Source: Thraustochytrium sp. TN22 (taxonomy: Eukaryota > Sar > Bigyra > Thraustochytrida > Thraustochytriidae). From it: DNA of 64,000 nucleotides. Location of the stretch: positions 62,001-126,000 of the forward strand of contig JABLUY010000027.1 in the NCBI GenBank assembly GCA_013306675.1, written 5' to 3'. The number at the start of each line of letters is the position of its first letter. The stretch's first letter is position 1. The notes below the pieces were generated by a model. The model had not been told where the DNA came from and did not search any database. It saw nothing but the letters and a program-made list of their open reading frames with translations. Below, piece by piece: positions 1 to 9,968 of this stretch. A program made the position numbers and the translations under genes.

Positions 1-738
1 TGGGATGGGCACGTCAAAGAGGCTGGCACCACTCCGGTCGCGCGGCTGCGCAGATGCCGGCTGCGCAAGGAGCACCGCCGCCTCGTGGTCGCGCGCGCAG
101 ACGGGCAACGCATTGTCGACGGGGCGCGACACGTGCAGGGCGCAAGTGGTGGCTGCCGAGGGCGGCGCCTCGAGGCGTAAGAAGAGGTAGGTGGACTGTC
201 GCGAGGCGCCGTCGAGCACCTCGATGGAGACGACCGGCTGGCCGAGGCCTGCGATCGTGACGGCCGAGTTGCTAAACTCGTGGTACAGATGGAAGCCGCC
301 CTGCAGCGGCTGCACCTCAAAAATGGACTCGGCGCCCGGGCCGATCTGCAACGTCTGCACCTCGCCGACCGCAGCCCCAAGGGGGTCGTCCATGTCGCCA
401 CTGTCGTCACTTTCATAGGATCCGCGCGCGGAGTCGCCCCCCCCGGCCGGCGTGAGCTGGTGCGCCTCGCTGCGGTCTGCGTCGAGGCCCTCGTAGTCTT
501 CACCGGCGGAGTGGCGCACATCGCGGCCCGCCGGGCGCGCAGCGCCGCGCCCTGCCGCGCCGGACCTCGCCTTGGACATGTAGCCGAACCGGCGCGGCTT
601 GCGCAGCGTGGGGTCCGCGCCATAGTAGGGCGCGACCTGGTCGGCCTCGTCCAGGTCGAAGGCGGCGCACATCCACTCGTCGCGCAGCTCCTGGTCGTTC
701 ACAGAGGGCACGCCCCAGAGCCAGGGCGTGGGTGGCGA

Positions 739-771
<33 letters not shown>

Positions 772-3021
772 AGCCGCAGCCGCCGCCTTGCCCTTGGCCG
801 GCCTCGAGCGGCGCTTGCGCGGCACGGCAAAGCCCATCTGCCGCGCCTTGCGGTGAAAGTCGTCCCGCACCGGAATGAGGTGCGCCTCCGTGGTGAAAAT
901 GTAGTTGGCGCCGCGGTCCTCGCGCAGCAGATTGGTGTCGTCGAAGAGCAGGTAGAGGTACTTGACGAGCTCCGAGAGAAAAAAGGACGGCATGGTGTCG
1001 TGCAGGCGCTCGGTCTTGACGTCCTTGACCGAGGCAAAGCCGCACTCGACGCGGCAGGCCTGATCGAGCGCCTTGACCATGTCGCGGCCCGCAACGAGCC
1101 AGGTCGGGTCCCCCGTGGTGACACTCAAGTAGTACACGCTCTCCGCGAGCTCAGGCCGTAGCGGGTAGCCCCGGCGCGTGCCGCCGTTGAGGGGCTGCCA
1201 GGAGTCGATGGAGAAGTCCTCCGGGGTAAAGCCGAACTCGTTCCAGACGCGCAAAAAGGCGTTGGCCGTCTGGCCGGCGGCCTGCACGTCGCCCAGCAGC
1301 GTCTGCATGCCGGGCCAAAACGCCTGCAGGTTGTTGAACTGGCGGCGCTGCACGTTGCCGCGGTACATGTTGACCTCGACGTACCAGGTATCCTCGACGC
1401 GGAGGCGGTGCACGGCGGCGGCGTAGAGCGTCTGGAACATGGCAAAGGCCTCGTCGTCGCCAAAGGCCACGTAGTGCTTGATGTAGTACTCGTAGAGCGA
1501 GTCGATGTTGGAGCCGATGCCCGCGATGGGCTCGGTCCAGCGACCGCTCTTGACGTCGATGTGGCGGCCCACGAGGTCCAGCTTGGACCGGTGGTCGTAG
1601 ATGGCCTTGAGCGCGTCGCGCGCCGCCACGCCGTACCGCGCGTCGTCCGTGAGCACGGATAGCAGGCTGAACTCGAGCGCCAACGAGCCGGCCGCCGCCG
1701 TGCAGGCCTCGGTGGTCTCGCCGGGCGGCACGCCGTGCCGCAGGTTCACCGTGCCGTACGGAATGGACGTGGACGTGTTGAAGGCTGGCAGGAGGCGGTC
1801 GCCCAGGTCGCGCGCCAGCGGCAGGAGCGCGCCGTCGTAGCCCGGCATGATGCCGAGGTCCGGGTCCGAGGCCAGCACGTGCGCCGAGAGCAGGCCGCCC
1901 ATGATGCGGATGGTGGTCTCAAAGACCGAGACGGTTTCGTCCAGGTCGAAGTCGGCGCGGTCCGCAACCAGACGCACGGCGCGCGCAAACTCCGAGTAGT
2001 TGCCCACCACGACCAGCATGTCGAGCGAGTCCACGAGCGTGAGCATGTCGCCCGCCGTGAGCTCGAAGGCGTCGCCGCCGCACGAAAGCGGCTTGAGCTC
2101 GTCGAGCGGGAAGGCGTTCTCCATGTACGCGTTGTAACCGTGGTAGAAAATCTCGCGCACCTGATCGCGCAGCGCGGCGCGTTCTCGCGCCGAGATGGCC
2201 AGCAGCGGCGGCACAGCGGCCGCGGCCGCCGCGGCCGCGGCAGCCTCTCGGCGCGGCTCGTCCGCCTCCTCCTCCGTCGAGTCGCGCCGCACGGTCCACT
2301 TGCCATCCTCTTCCGGGTCGACGTCCTGGCCATCGTCGCGCCCCCCCGCGGCGGCCGCCGCCGGCGCGCCAGCGTCGCACTCCTTGGCCTCCTCGTCCCA
2401 GAGGTGGTCCAGCAGGCAGCCAACGGGCGAGCAGACGGACATGGCGTAGGAGCAGGTGGACACTTCGGAGACGGAGAGCACGGACGCGAGCTCGGCCGGC
2501 GGCATGCCGTGCGCGGAGCCTTCGCGCGCGATGCGCTTGGCCTGGACGGCGAAGCGGTTGCAGCATCGGATGCGCACCACCGTGGACCTCCTCGCGCGAA
2601 TCTGCTCGCACGGCTGGCCGCCCTCGAAGCGGTACGCCGCAAAGGTGGGCCTGCCATTCTTCCAGCCGCCCAGCTCGGGCGGGCCAAGCGTGGCGAGGTC
2701 GCCGGCGGACCAGTCCACGGTGCGCGCGCCGTTGCCCCCGCCCTCCGCATGAAATTGCCGCACCTCGCGGCCGTGGCACCACGCGTACTGCCACCAGCCG
2801 CTGCCGCTCGACTCCACGCAGGCCTGGCCGTGCGCGAGCGGCGCCAGCAGCTCGCCCACGCGCGCCGCCACGCGCGCCGCCACCTCATCGCGGCCATCCG
2901 CGGGCGCCGCGCCCGCCAGCGCCGCCGCCGCCGCCGCCAGCGCCGCCAGCGCCGCCAGCAGCGCGCGGGCCGGGCCGGCCGCCACCGGCCCGCCGCCGCC
3001 GCGCCCCCGCGCCGCCCGCAT
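1..3021 (-). CDS. EDEM-type GH47 alpha-mannosidase with N-terminal OS-9-type MRH lectin domain (3' end outside window)
   Basis: Predicted ER-lumen glycoprotein quality-control enzyme that would trim mannose from misfolded glycoproteins for ERAD. About 1007 residues are visible and the frame is still open at base 1. Residues 1-40 form a signal peptide (basic start, Ala/Leu core). Residues 67-203 match an MRH domain: the tandem Trp of GWWQYAWCHG (76-77), Gln89, the Arg of RRSTVVRIRC, Glu186 and Tyr192 correspond to the mannose-contacting residues of OS-9/Yos9. After an acidic and poly-Ala linker, GH47 begins at about 284 (IFYHGYNAYM) with SLDML, SVFETTIRIMGG, YPLRPELAESVYYL and TEAHLIP, all typical of EDEM. 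A C-terminal extension (Ala run, acidic patch, beta-rich tail) follows. The Met at 3021 is chosen because it directly precedes the signal peptide. It is transcribed divergently from the next gene. The family call is firm; the lectin fusion is unusual. Confidence 0.9.
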
Positions 3022-3108
3022 CGCGCGCGCGCGCAGCGAGCGGGACTGCCGCGCCGCCTTGCCGCCATGCCGCCGTAGCAGACCCCGAACTCCGCTCCCG
3101 CGCGCGCC
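3022..3108. promoter_or_regulatory. Short divergent intergenic gap, presumed bidirectional promoter
   Basis: Only 87 bases separate the Met codons of the mannosidase (minus) and PRKRIP1 (plus). The stretch is GC-rich and shows no TATA-like element. Both 5' UTRs and core promoters must overlap here or extend into the opposite gene. This is inferred from layout only. Confidence 0.4.
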
Positions 3109-3777
3109 ATGGCGGACGGCGGCGACGGCGGCGGCGGCGGCGGCGCGGCCGCCGCGCGGCTGGCCGTCATCCGCGGCGCCGTGGAGCGCGGCGAGAAGCA
3201 TGCGGACGGCGGCGAGGGCGGCTTCCGCCTGCGCAAGGTGGACAACTACTACGGGTCGGCCGCCGGCGCGGGCTCCGGCGCCTTCCACGTGTACCGGCAC
3301 CTGCGCCGCGCCGAGGAGGAGCGCCTGGCCGCCTTGGACCGCAACGACGAGGAGACCGCGGCGCGCAGAGCCTTCGAGGCCAAGCGCAAGGCCGACCAGG
3401 ACGCCGCCGCGGAGAAGACGCGCAAGCGCGCCGCCAAGCGCCGCCGCCAGAAGGACCACAAGCGCGCCAAGAACGCCGCCGACGCCGTCAAGGTCTCCGC
3501 AAGGCCCCAGGAGGCCGCCACGGAGACGAAGAAGGACCAGGACGATGGCGCCAAGGACGACGCTGACGGCGAGGGCGCCGAGCGCGACGAGGAGAACAGC
3601 GAGGGGGCCGACAAGGACCAGGCCGCGCTTGCCAAGGCGTACCTGCGCAATTTCTCCAATGACGGCAGCTTTCTAGACGGCGTCAAGGCCTTGCAGGAGT
3701 TCAAAGCGACGACCGGCGGTGGTGTTGGGAAGCAGCCGCCAGCATCATCGTCGTCATCCTCAAACAAGTCGTCATGA
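3109..3777 (+). CDS. PRKRIP1: PRKRIP1-like spliceosomal protein (DUF1168)
   Basis: 222 residues. PRKRIP1 family proteins bind double-stranded RNA and occur in the catalytic (C and C*) spliceosome, where a long helix contacts the U2 snRNP and lariat region. The diagnostic block is GSGAFHVYRHLRRAEEERL near residues 57-75, followed by a long, highly basic helix (KTRKRAAKRRRQKDHKRAK) as in animal and fungal members. An acidic spacer and a Ser-rich tail complete the protein, which has the usual family size. The start is the first Met after the divergent promoter. It converges on the CABLES-like gene with about 75 bases between stop codons. The function is taken from the family. Confidence 0.88.
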   Translation: MADGGDGGGGGGAAAARLAVIRGAVERGEKHADGGEGGFRLRKVDNYYGSAAGAGSGAFHVYRHLRRAEEERLAALDRNDEETAARRAFEAKRKADQDAAAEKTRKRAAKRRRQKDHKRAKNAADAVKVSARPQEAATETKKDQDDGAKDDADGEGAERDEENSEGADKDQAALAKAYLRNFSNDGSFLDGVKALQEFKATTGGGVGKQPPASSSSSSNKSS

Positions 3778-3851
3778 CAGTGAGAGAGTGGTGACACACA
3801 TGAAAGGTAGATTACACAAGTTTACATTCAACAGCGGCGAGGCGCAAGCCG

Positions 3852-5768
3852 TCATCGCCGTTGGCGGCCCCGAGGCAAGCGCAGGTGCGTGGCGACCGCC
3901 TTGGCAGCCTTGCGCGCACGCTGAGGCGCCTTGTGGCGCTGTGGCTTGGGGACAGGTACCGGGAGCGGGACGAGCTGCAGGCGGTCGAAGCGCACGATGT
4001 CGGGTGGTGCCGCGGACGGCCCGCCAATCGACTCGTCCGAGACCGAGGAGTGATCGTCAGTGTCGGGAAAGTAGAACTGCGCCAGGTCCTCGCCGAGGTA
4101 CTCGGTGGGCGTGGAGTCGACCGACTTGAGCAGGCGCGAAAAGTGCGCGAGCACGTCTTCCTTGGACACGTTCAGGTGAAAGAGCAGGTGGCCGTAGACA
4201 TTGAATTCGGCCTCGAGCACCTGGCGCGGCGAGAGCGCCTGCACGCGCTCAATGTCGGCGAGCAGGTCGGCCACAGAGGCCCCGCCGGGGACCTTGGGCT
4301 CGTTGAATTTATAGGCAAGCAGGAGGCAGACGGACATGACGAGCTTGCGGTTGCGCTTCTCGACGACGCCCTTGAAGACCAGCTTCTCGAAGTAGATGAT
4401 GGCTAACGCCGCCGTGGACAGCTCGAGGCGCAGCGTGCGCGCGTGCTCGAGCACCTCGCGCTTGAGGTTGCGGATCTTGCTCAGCGTCAGGTCCACGGGC
4501 AGTTCCGGGTGCTGCTCGCGGAAGACCTCATTCAGTTCCGCCTTGAGCTCCTTCTTCTTGGTGTAGGGCAGCACGCTCAGGTAGTAGCCGTCGAGCCCCT
4601 GTACGATGCGGTGTTTGCCGAGGCGCATGCGCGGGTCGTCGAGCGCCATGGGCCGGTACTCGCGGTCCCAGGCCTCCTCGCGCGCCGCGCGCACGGGGTC
4701 CACGCTGTCCCCGCTCACCTCGGCCCACTCTTGGTTCAGGTACCGCGCGTACGAGGTGCCCTCGCGCTGCACCCAGTCCGTACCGGAGAGGATCTTGGGC
4801 ACCTCCTGGCGTCGCCGCGGCACGTCCATCATCACGGACCCAAGCCGCATCTTCTTGCCGCGCCGCGAGTCCGCGCCCTCGCTGTACTTGACCACCGACA
4901 TCACCATGCCCGGGTACCCCTTGTCCCAGGACATGAAGATGCGGGCGCCGTCGTGCACGCCTGCGACCAGCAAGGCCTTCTCGCGTGCTGCGCGCGACCG
5001 TCGCGGCGCCCCGCGCCTGCGCACGTACTGAAAGTCCGTCGGCCCGTGCAGGTAGATGGCCGGTCTCGCGGCCGGGTCTTCGCTGGCCGCGGCGGCGGCC
5101 GCCAGATCCTTGGCGGCGTCGGCGCCCATGCCGTCTCCGTCATTCGCGCCCTTGCCCTCCTCGCCGCCCGACCCGTTGGCGCCGTTGGCGCCGTTGGCGC
5201 CGGCGCCGACGGCCTCCGGGCTGCCCAGGGCCTCGGCCAGCTGCACGGCTTCCTCGTCCGTCTCCTGCAGCGAGGCCTCGGGCTCCCCGTGGCCGTCATC
5301 TTTGCCATGGTGGGTGGCCGTCGACGCCTGCTGCGCGGCCGCCTCGCCGGCGGCGGCCTCGCGCGCCTCGTCGCTGGCGGCGGCGGCCTCGGCGGCGGCC
5401 TCGCCGTCCATGGGGATGGACCTCAAGAAGTCCAGCGCGCGCATCTTGAGACGGCCGCCCTTGGCCGTCTTGTGCGCCGTGCCTTCGCCCTCCGGCGCGG
5501 CCACCAGCGCGTTGCTGGGCACCGCGAAGCGCACGCGCTTGCCGCCGTGGCCCTCGGCGCCGCCTTGCGCCCCGGGATGCGCGCCACCCAGGCCGCCGTT
5601 GCCGCCATCGTGCGACCGCCACGCCGTGCGTGCGCTGCCGCCGCTCGCGCCCGCGCCGACGCCCGCGCCGCGCCTGCCCTCCGCCGCCGCCCTGTGCTCC
5701 GCGAGCAGCTCCCAGCGGCCCCACCGCTCCATGCTCTCCGGGTTGCCGCTCTGCTCCACCACCTCCAT
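3852..5768 (-). CDS. CABLES-like protein with C-terminal cyclin box
   Basis: 638 residues. In animals CABLES1/2 link CDKs to Abl-family kinases and regulate CDK phosphorylation; the role in a protist is unknown. Residues 1-230 are low-complexity (Ala, Gly and acidic). From about residue 310 the protein matches CABLES: a GKHR element (MRLGKHRIVQGLDGYY), then ELNEVFREQHPELP, LTLSKIRNLKREVL, the helix ALAIIYFEKLVFKG, EKRNRKLVMSVCLLLAYKFN and RQVLEAEFNV, giving a cyclin box at about 416-549. A Ser/acidic and then basic tail ends it. The frame is open upstream to 5822 but without an ATG there, so the ATG at 5768 is chosen. It lies downstream of CENP-S on the same strand. Confidence 0.82.
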   Translation of the reverse strand: MEVVEQSGNPESMERWGRWELLAEHRAAAEGRRGAGVGAGASGGSARTAWRSHDGGNGGLGGAHPGAQGGAEGHGGKRVRFAVPSNALVAAPEGEGTAHKTAKGGRLKMRALDFLRSIPMDGEAAAEAAAASDEAREAAAGEAAAQQASTATHHGKDDGHGEPEASLQETDEEAVQLAEALGSPEAVGAGANGANGANGSGGEEGKGANDGDGMGADAAKDLAAAAAASEDPAARPAIYLHGPTDFQYVRRRGAPRRSRAAREKALLVAGVHDGARIFMSWDKGYPGMVMSVVKYSEGADSRRGKKMRLGSVMMDVPRRRQEVPKILSGTDWVQREGTSYARYLNQEWAEVSGDSVDPVRAAREEAWDREYRPMALDDPRMRLGKHRIVQGLDGYYLSVLPYTKKKELKAELNEVFREQHPELPVDLTLSKIRNLKREVLEHARTLRLELSTAALAIIYFEKLVFKGVVEKRNRKLVMSVCLLLAYKFNEPKVPGGASVADLLADIERVQALSPRQVLEAEFNVYGHLLFHLNVSKEDVLAHFSRLLKSVDSTPTEYLGEDLAQFYFPDTDDHSSVSDESIGGPSAAPPDIVRFDRLQLVPLPVPVPKPQRHKAPQRARKAAKAVATHLRLPRGRQRR

Positions 5769-5963
5769 AACGACCTCGACACCTCGACCTCCATCCAGGT
5801 CGCCGAGGCCGCCACCATGCACAACTCATCGTGGGTACGGTACCAGCAGGTTAAGCTTTTCACTGTCAAGAGTCTCTGTCAGGTTGAGCGCGGTCGCTTT
5901 TGCTACATCACTCGTGCCCGCCTGCCTCGCGATGAGGAGGTGGAGGACCTCGAGGAAGAGGAA

Positions 5964-6025
5964 GAGGATCATGAGGACGAGGAGGATCATGAGGACGAGG
6001 AGGATCATGAGGACGAGGAGGATCA
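5964..6025. repeat. 18-bp tandem repeat (3 full copies plus partial) at the CENP-S 3' end
   Basis: The unit gaggatcatgaggacgag occurs three times and then begins a fourth time. The partial copy overlaps the TGA stop of the CENP-S gene, so the array sits in its 3' UTR, between it and the CABLES-like gene. The copies are identical, which suggests recent expansion. Confidence 0.9.
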
Positions 6026-6918
6026 AAAGTCGTCCGAGTCCTCGTCCGAATCCAGGCCGAAGCGTGGCTTCGAGGCCTCGCGGCCGGTCGCGGTGGCGGT
6101 GGCGACGGCGGCGGCAGCGCCGCCGCCGCCGCCGCCGCCGGTGCTCGAGCGCCTCCGCGCGGCGTTGAGTCCAGCACCGTCGCTGTCAGAATCGGAAGAG
6201 TCGGAGGACAGATCCTGCGCCAAGCGCTTCTTGCCACGCGCTGTTGAGGAGCTCGGCTTCCCACCGGGCCCCTTGTCCGCATCCTCATCGTCGTCGCTGT
6301 CGTTGTCGCTTAGGTCGCCGGCCTTGCTACTCTTGGTCTTCTTCGCGCCGGCACGGCTGCCGGCAACGGCATCCTCGTCCTCTTCGTCGCTGCTGTCGAT
6401 CCCCTTGCGTCGGGACGCGCCAGCCGCCGCGGCCGCCGCGGTCTTGGCCAGCTTCTTCTTGACGCGCTGCGCCTTGGCCTCCTTGCGCTGCTTGCGCACC
6501 GTGCCAATCTCCGCCGCCTCGTAGGTCTCAAGTGCGCGAAGAAGCTTGCGTGACTTGCGCGCACACAGCTTGACGTCATCGCCCGAGATGACTGCGCGCT
6601 TGCCGTGCTGCGCGAACATGAGCAGGTCCTCGGCCACCACGCCCGCCACCTCCATGACCACCTTGGCGATGGACTGCACGGCGCCGCGCGAGATCTTCAC
6701 GCTGCCGTCCGCCTTGCGTTCCGCCTCCTTGCACGCCTTGTCCACCGTCAGCGCCACCTTGGCCTGCGCGCGCGTCTCGAGCTCGTCAGTCTCCACATGC
6801 CGACGTGCCGCATGCCGCACCTGGCGAGGCCCTCATGCCGCGCCATGCGGCGCCGTGCGAGAGGGGAGTGGGGGGGGGCACCTACCTGCAGCAGCGACGC
6901 CTCCGCGTCGTCCTCCAT
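6023..6918 (-). CDS. CENPS: CENP-S/MHF1 histone-fold protein, two exons
   Basis: A histone-fold protein that pairs with CENP-X/MHF2, acting at kinetochores and with FANCM in replication-fork repair. Exon 1 is 6886-6918 (MEDDAEASLLQ). The intron is best placed at 6791-6885, with a GTAGGTG donor and an AG acceptor that keeps the frame; exon 2 is 6023-6790. The fold is seen in AKVALTVDKACKEAERKADG, AVQSIAKVVMEVAGVVAEDL and LMFAQHGKRAVISGDDVKL, followed by CARKSRKLL; the FA-H-KR...I...DVKL-ARR pattern is diagnostic. The tail of about 150 residues is acidic, Ser-rich and Gly-rich, longer than in animals, and ends SDEDSDDF. Alternative acceptors one to five codons away are possible. Confidence 0.85.
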
Positions 6919-7814
6919 GGCGCCGCCCGCGCCCGCGCCGGCGTCGGCGCCCGCGCTTGCGTTCTGTTCGAGTCCGAGTCTGCACAACCTAACCGTGGCC
7001 GGGCAAGCGTCGCGACCACGTGCCGCGGCGCGCCTCGGCCACGCAGTGCGGCCCTCTTCGCTGGCCTGGCTCGCTCGGGGTTTGCGTCGAGACGATGACT
7101 TGCTTGCCGCGTTCCTCTCCTCCTCTGCAGCGGTACTCCTGCGCTGCACGGTCATCTATCGCCGCAGCCCGCAAAAACAGCCTCTTCCTCCGAGACGAGT
7201 TCTCCATCTCCGAGACGAGTTCTCCATCTCCAGGACAACCAAGGTCATCCTGCACATCCCGCCCTGCACTTCATTCCCTCGCTCCATGTGACGGTGCGGC
7301 AGCATCTCTCCGTCCTCAAGCTCTCGCAGGTCAGGTCATCTCGATGCCCTCAAGGTGCGCAGGCTTTGCCTGATGCCCTGAATCATGAATCACGATCGAG
7401 CTGACGGAGCGTACGAACAAGCCGTTGCTCCGTGTCTTCTTCAGCGCCGTCGTCCCGCCCTGGACACGCCGCCGGCCAGCGTGAGCCCGAGTGAAGGCCT
7501 CGACGCCGTCCTGGTCCAGGTCCCTGTGGCCGTTGCACTACTGCCCTCGCCAAGTCTGCGTGCGGCAGCCCAGAGGCCAAACCCGCTCGGGCTCGCTGCG
7601 GTCCGCTCGGCGTGGCGCGGGGCGGCGGCCGGCGGTCCGCGGCACGGCGCTGCGCCGGCGCCGCGCGTCTGCGTCGTTGTCGTGGTCGTCGTGGCCGTCG
7701 TAGGCGGCGGCGGCAAGAGGGGGGCATCGCGGCGCTCGCGACGCCCGCGGCGCTCGAGGACTACTTTTACTATTGCTTCGAGCCGCTCGAGTTGCACGGG
7801 CGGCGCAAGGGACA
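6919..7814. other. Intergenic region between divergent genes, no gene seen
   Basis: About 900 bases between the divergent starts of CENP-S and the coiled-coil protein. Reading frames here are short or show no recognisable protein. A 20-base direct repeat (gagacgagttctccatctcc) occurs twice back to back near 7190-7232. Presumably it holds both promoters. Confidence 0.5.
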
Positions 7815-7912
7815 ATGAGCCTGGACGCACGTATCAGCGAGGAGAGAGCGCGGCTCGCGCTGGCCAAGGAGCGACTCCGGGGGCGGAGACGCGAACTTGG
7901 ACAGCAGCCGCC

Positions 7913-7944
<32 letters not shown>

Positions 7945-9716
7945 CGCAGCCGCAGACTCTGCAGCAGCAGCAACAGCAGCAGGCACGTGCGCGTGAAGGG
8001 CGCAGGGCCGAGCTCGAGGAGGAGTTCGCGGCGAATAGGAGGTTCGACTACCGCAGCCCGAAGCGGTCGACGCGCGGCGTGTCGGTGCGTGTGACGAGCC
8101 GCGCGTCGACGCCGTCGAGGCCGCCGTCGGCTGCCGCAGCGCCGCGGCCGCGGAGCGCGCTGCGTACGCCATCTTCGACGGCCGAGGCGCAGCTTGCTTC
8201 GCCCGTGACGCCACCGTCGACACAGAGCGGCACCCACCATGCGAGCGCGCGCGAGGCGGCGCTCGCGGCGAGGGCCGCGCTCCACGAGCGCAAGCTAGCT
8301 TTTGCGGAGCAGGAGCTGACGGCCAAGGCCGACATGATCGAGGTCCTACAACGCAAGTTCGAGGACCTGGCCGCCGATCTGCAGGGCGCGCGCGAGGAGA
8401 ATGCGGCCCTGCGCAAAGAGAAGCTCGACGTCGCAGCGGAGCGCGACGTGGCGCGCCAGCGCGTGTACTCGCTCTCGGAGCGCGTCTCCGACCTGGAAAA
8501 GGAGACCGCTGCCGAGCGTGCCGACCTCGCCGCACAGAACAACGCGCAATCCAGCGAGGCGGCCTCCGCCAAGGAACGCGTGGGCGCGCTGGAGCGAGAG
8601 TTGGCCGACGTGCGCGCGGCGCTTGGCCAGGCGCGGGAGCGCCTCGAGCGCGCGCTCAAGGAGGCCGACAAGCTCAAAGAGCGCGCGGAAACAGCCGAGA
8701 AGGGCCTCGAGGCGGCGCGCACGCGATGCGCCCAGGCCGAGACCGCCGTGGACGCGGAGCAGCGCGGCCGCGAGACGTACCAGAACCAGGTGCACCTCCT
8801 CGAAGCGGAGTGCGACCGTCTGCGCGCCGCGCTCGAGGGCGAGAGCGGCAGCACGGCGCAGCATGAGGCCGCCGTTGCGAATCTGTCCAGTCAGCTCGAC
8901 GCCGAGCGGCGACGCGCTCACGAGTCCGAGACCAGCCTGCGCACCAGCCTCGAGCAGGCACGCGCCGACCTGGACCGCGCCCGCCAGGAGGCCGTCGCTG
9001 CGCTCGAGCAGCAGAGCCGCGCCGACCAGCGCGCCAAGGCCGCCGAGGAGGAGCGCACCGCCGCCATGAACCGCTTTCAGGACCAGCTGCAGCACCTGCA
9101 TGAGCAGCTTGCCAGGTCCACGCTCTCCGCGAACGCGCAGGCGGATGCGCTGCGCAAGGAGGCCGACACGCTTCGCGCACAGCTCGAGGCCGCGCGCGCC
9201 AAGGCCGAGGCCGAGGCCGAGTCCCGTGCTACGTCCGCGTCCGCGCCCGCCGCGCCCGTGGCCCAACCTGCCGCACTGCGCCCCCCAACGAAGCAGCTCG
9301 CGCAGGTCGAGGAGCTTCTCGTGGATGTAGACCTGCCTGACGGCAGCTCTGCGGAGCTGGTGATTCGGTCCACGGAGGACGCTGCAGAGGCCATCACGGC
9401 CTTTAGCGTGCAGCACGCCCTCTCGCCGCGCGTCGCCGCGCACCTTGAGGAGTACGTGCATGAGCAGCTGCGGGGTGGCCTGTCGAGCGGCGCAAGGCCA
9501 CCGTCACCGCCACCTCCGCCGCCCAGCGGCCCTCCCCCGCGACCAGCCCCGGCCCACGCGCGGAGGGCCGCCGCCGACGAGGAGGAGGTGAAGCAAGACG
9601 CGCGCGCCAAGCAGACCACTCGGGGCATCGTCAGCCACACGGACACGAAAACCTCTAGGCTCCGCAAGCTCTCGCAACTCAACAACAGCAGGTCTTCCAA
9701 AAACAATGTGGTATAA
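7815..9716 (+). CDS. Coiled-coil protein with polyQ segment and C-terminal ubiquitin-like element
   Basis: 633 residues, not assigned to a named family. The start MSLDARISEERARL is preceded by a good context (gacaATGAG); the frame is open further upstream but without an ATG. A polyQ run (CAG repeats) lies at about 33-60 and a Ser/Pro/Arg-rich linker follows to about 150. Residues 155-490 are a nearly continuous coiled coil with heptads of E, A, L and R. At about 505-565 a small domain (VDVDLPDGSSAELVIRSTED, then a helix and LSPRVAAHLEEYVHEQL) resembles the short ubiquitin-like element seen at the C-terminus of many protist coiled-coil and flagellar proteins. A Pro-rich then basic tail ends it. 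A cytoskeletal or ciliary role is only an inference. Confidence 0.75.
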
Positions 9717-9803
9717 TCGTGCGATGCAGGCCGCTTTGGCCTCGGCCACTCCTCTCTACCCGGACTCCGACGCGCTGTCCGTGAAAACGCTCTTCGTCCA
9801 TGG

Positions 9804-9968
9804 TTACGGTTCGAAAATCTTGCAGCGACGGACGATGGCGCATGCCTGCAGGCATCCCCAGTTTGCCTTGGCATTGGCCTTGACAATTTCAATCATGATG
9901 GCAATGTGCAGACCGAGCAGGACGGTGACGTGAACCCAGGCAGCCAGGATGCTCATGAGACTGCCGAG
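9804..9968 (-). pseudogene. Relic of a third TRPP-like channel (last transmembrane segment)
   Basis: Read on the minus strand, 54 codons in one frame plus a stop resemble the S6 region of the neighbouring channels: LMSILAAWVHVTVLLGL, then HIAIMIEIVKANAKANWGC, against LGIFMSILAAWVLVIVLLNL and LIAIMNEAYEDVKTNAKARW in the channel next door. The segment is three residues shorter after the membrane span, and no pore or upstream domain is found beside it. It is a duplicated fragment of a host gene. It is not evidently expressed alone, although the frame is still open. Confidence 0.7.

Noticed and set aside
1746-3245. Long minus-strand open frames overlapping the mannosidase, rich in Arg, Ser and Pro
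   Set aside because: They lie in other frames of the same strand and give low-complexity sequence, while the frame ending in the MRH/GH47 motifs is clearly coding. GC-rich codons leave most alternative frames open.
4443-6524. 693-codon plus-strand frame opposite the CABLES-like and CENP-S genes
   Set aside because: It mirrors the two real genes, has no domain features and reads across the intergenic repeat as poly-acidic sequence.
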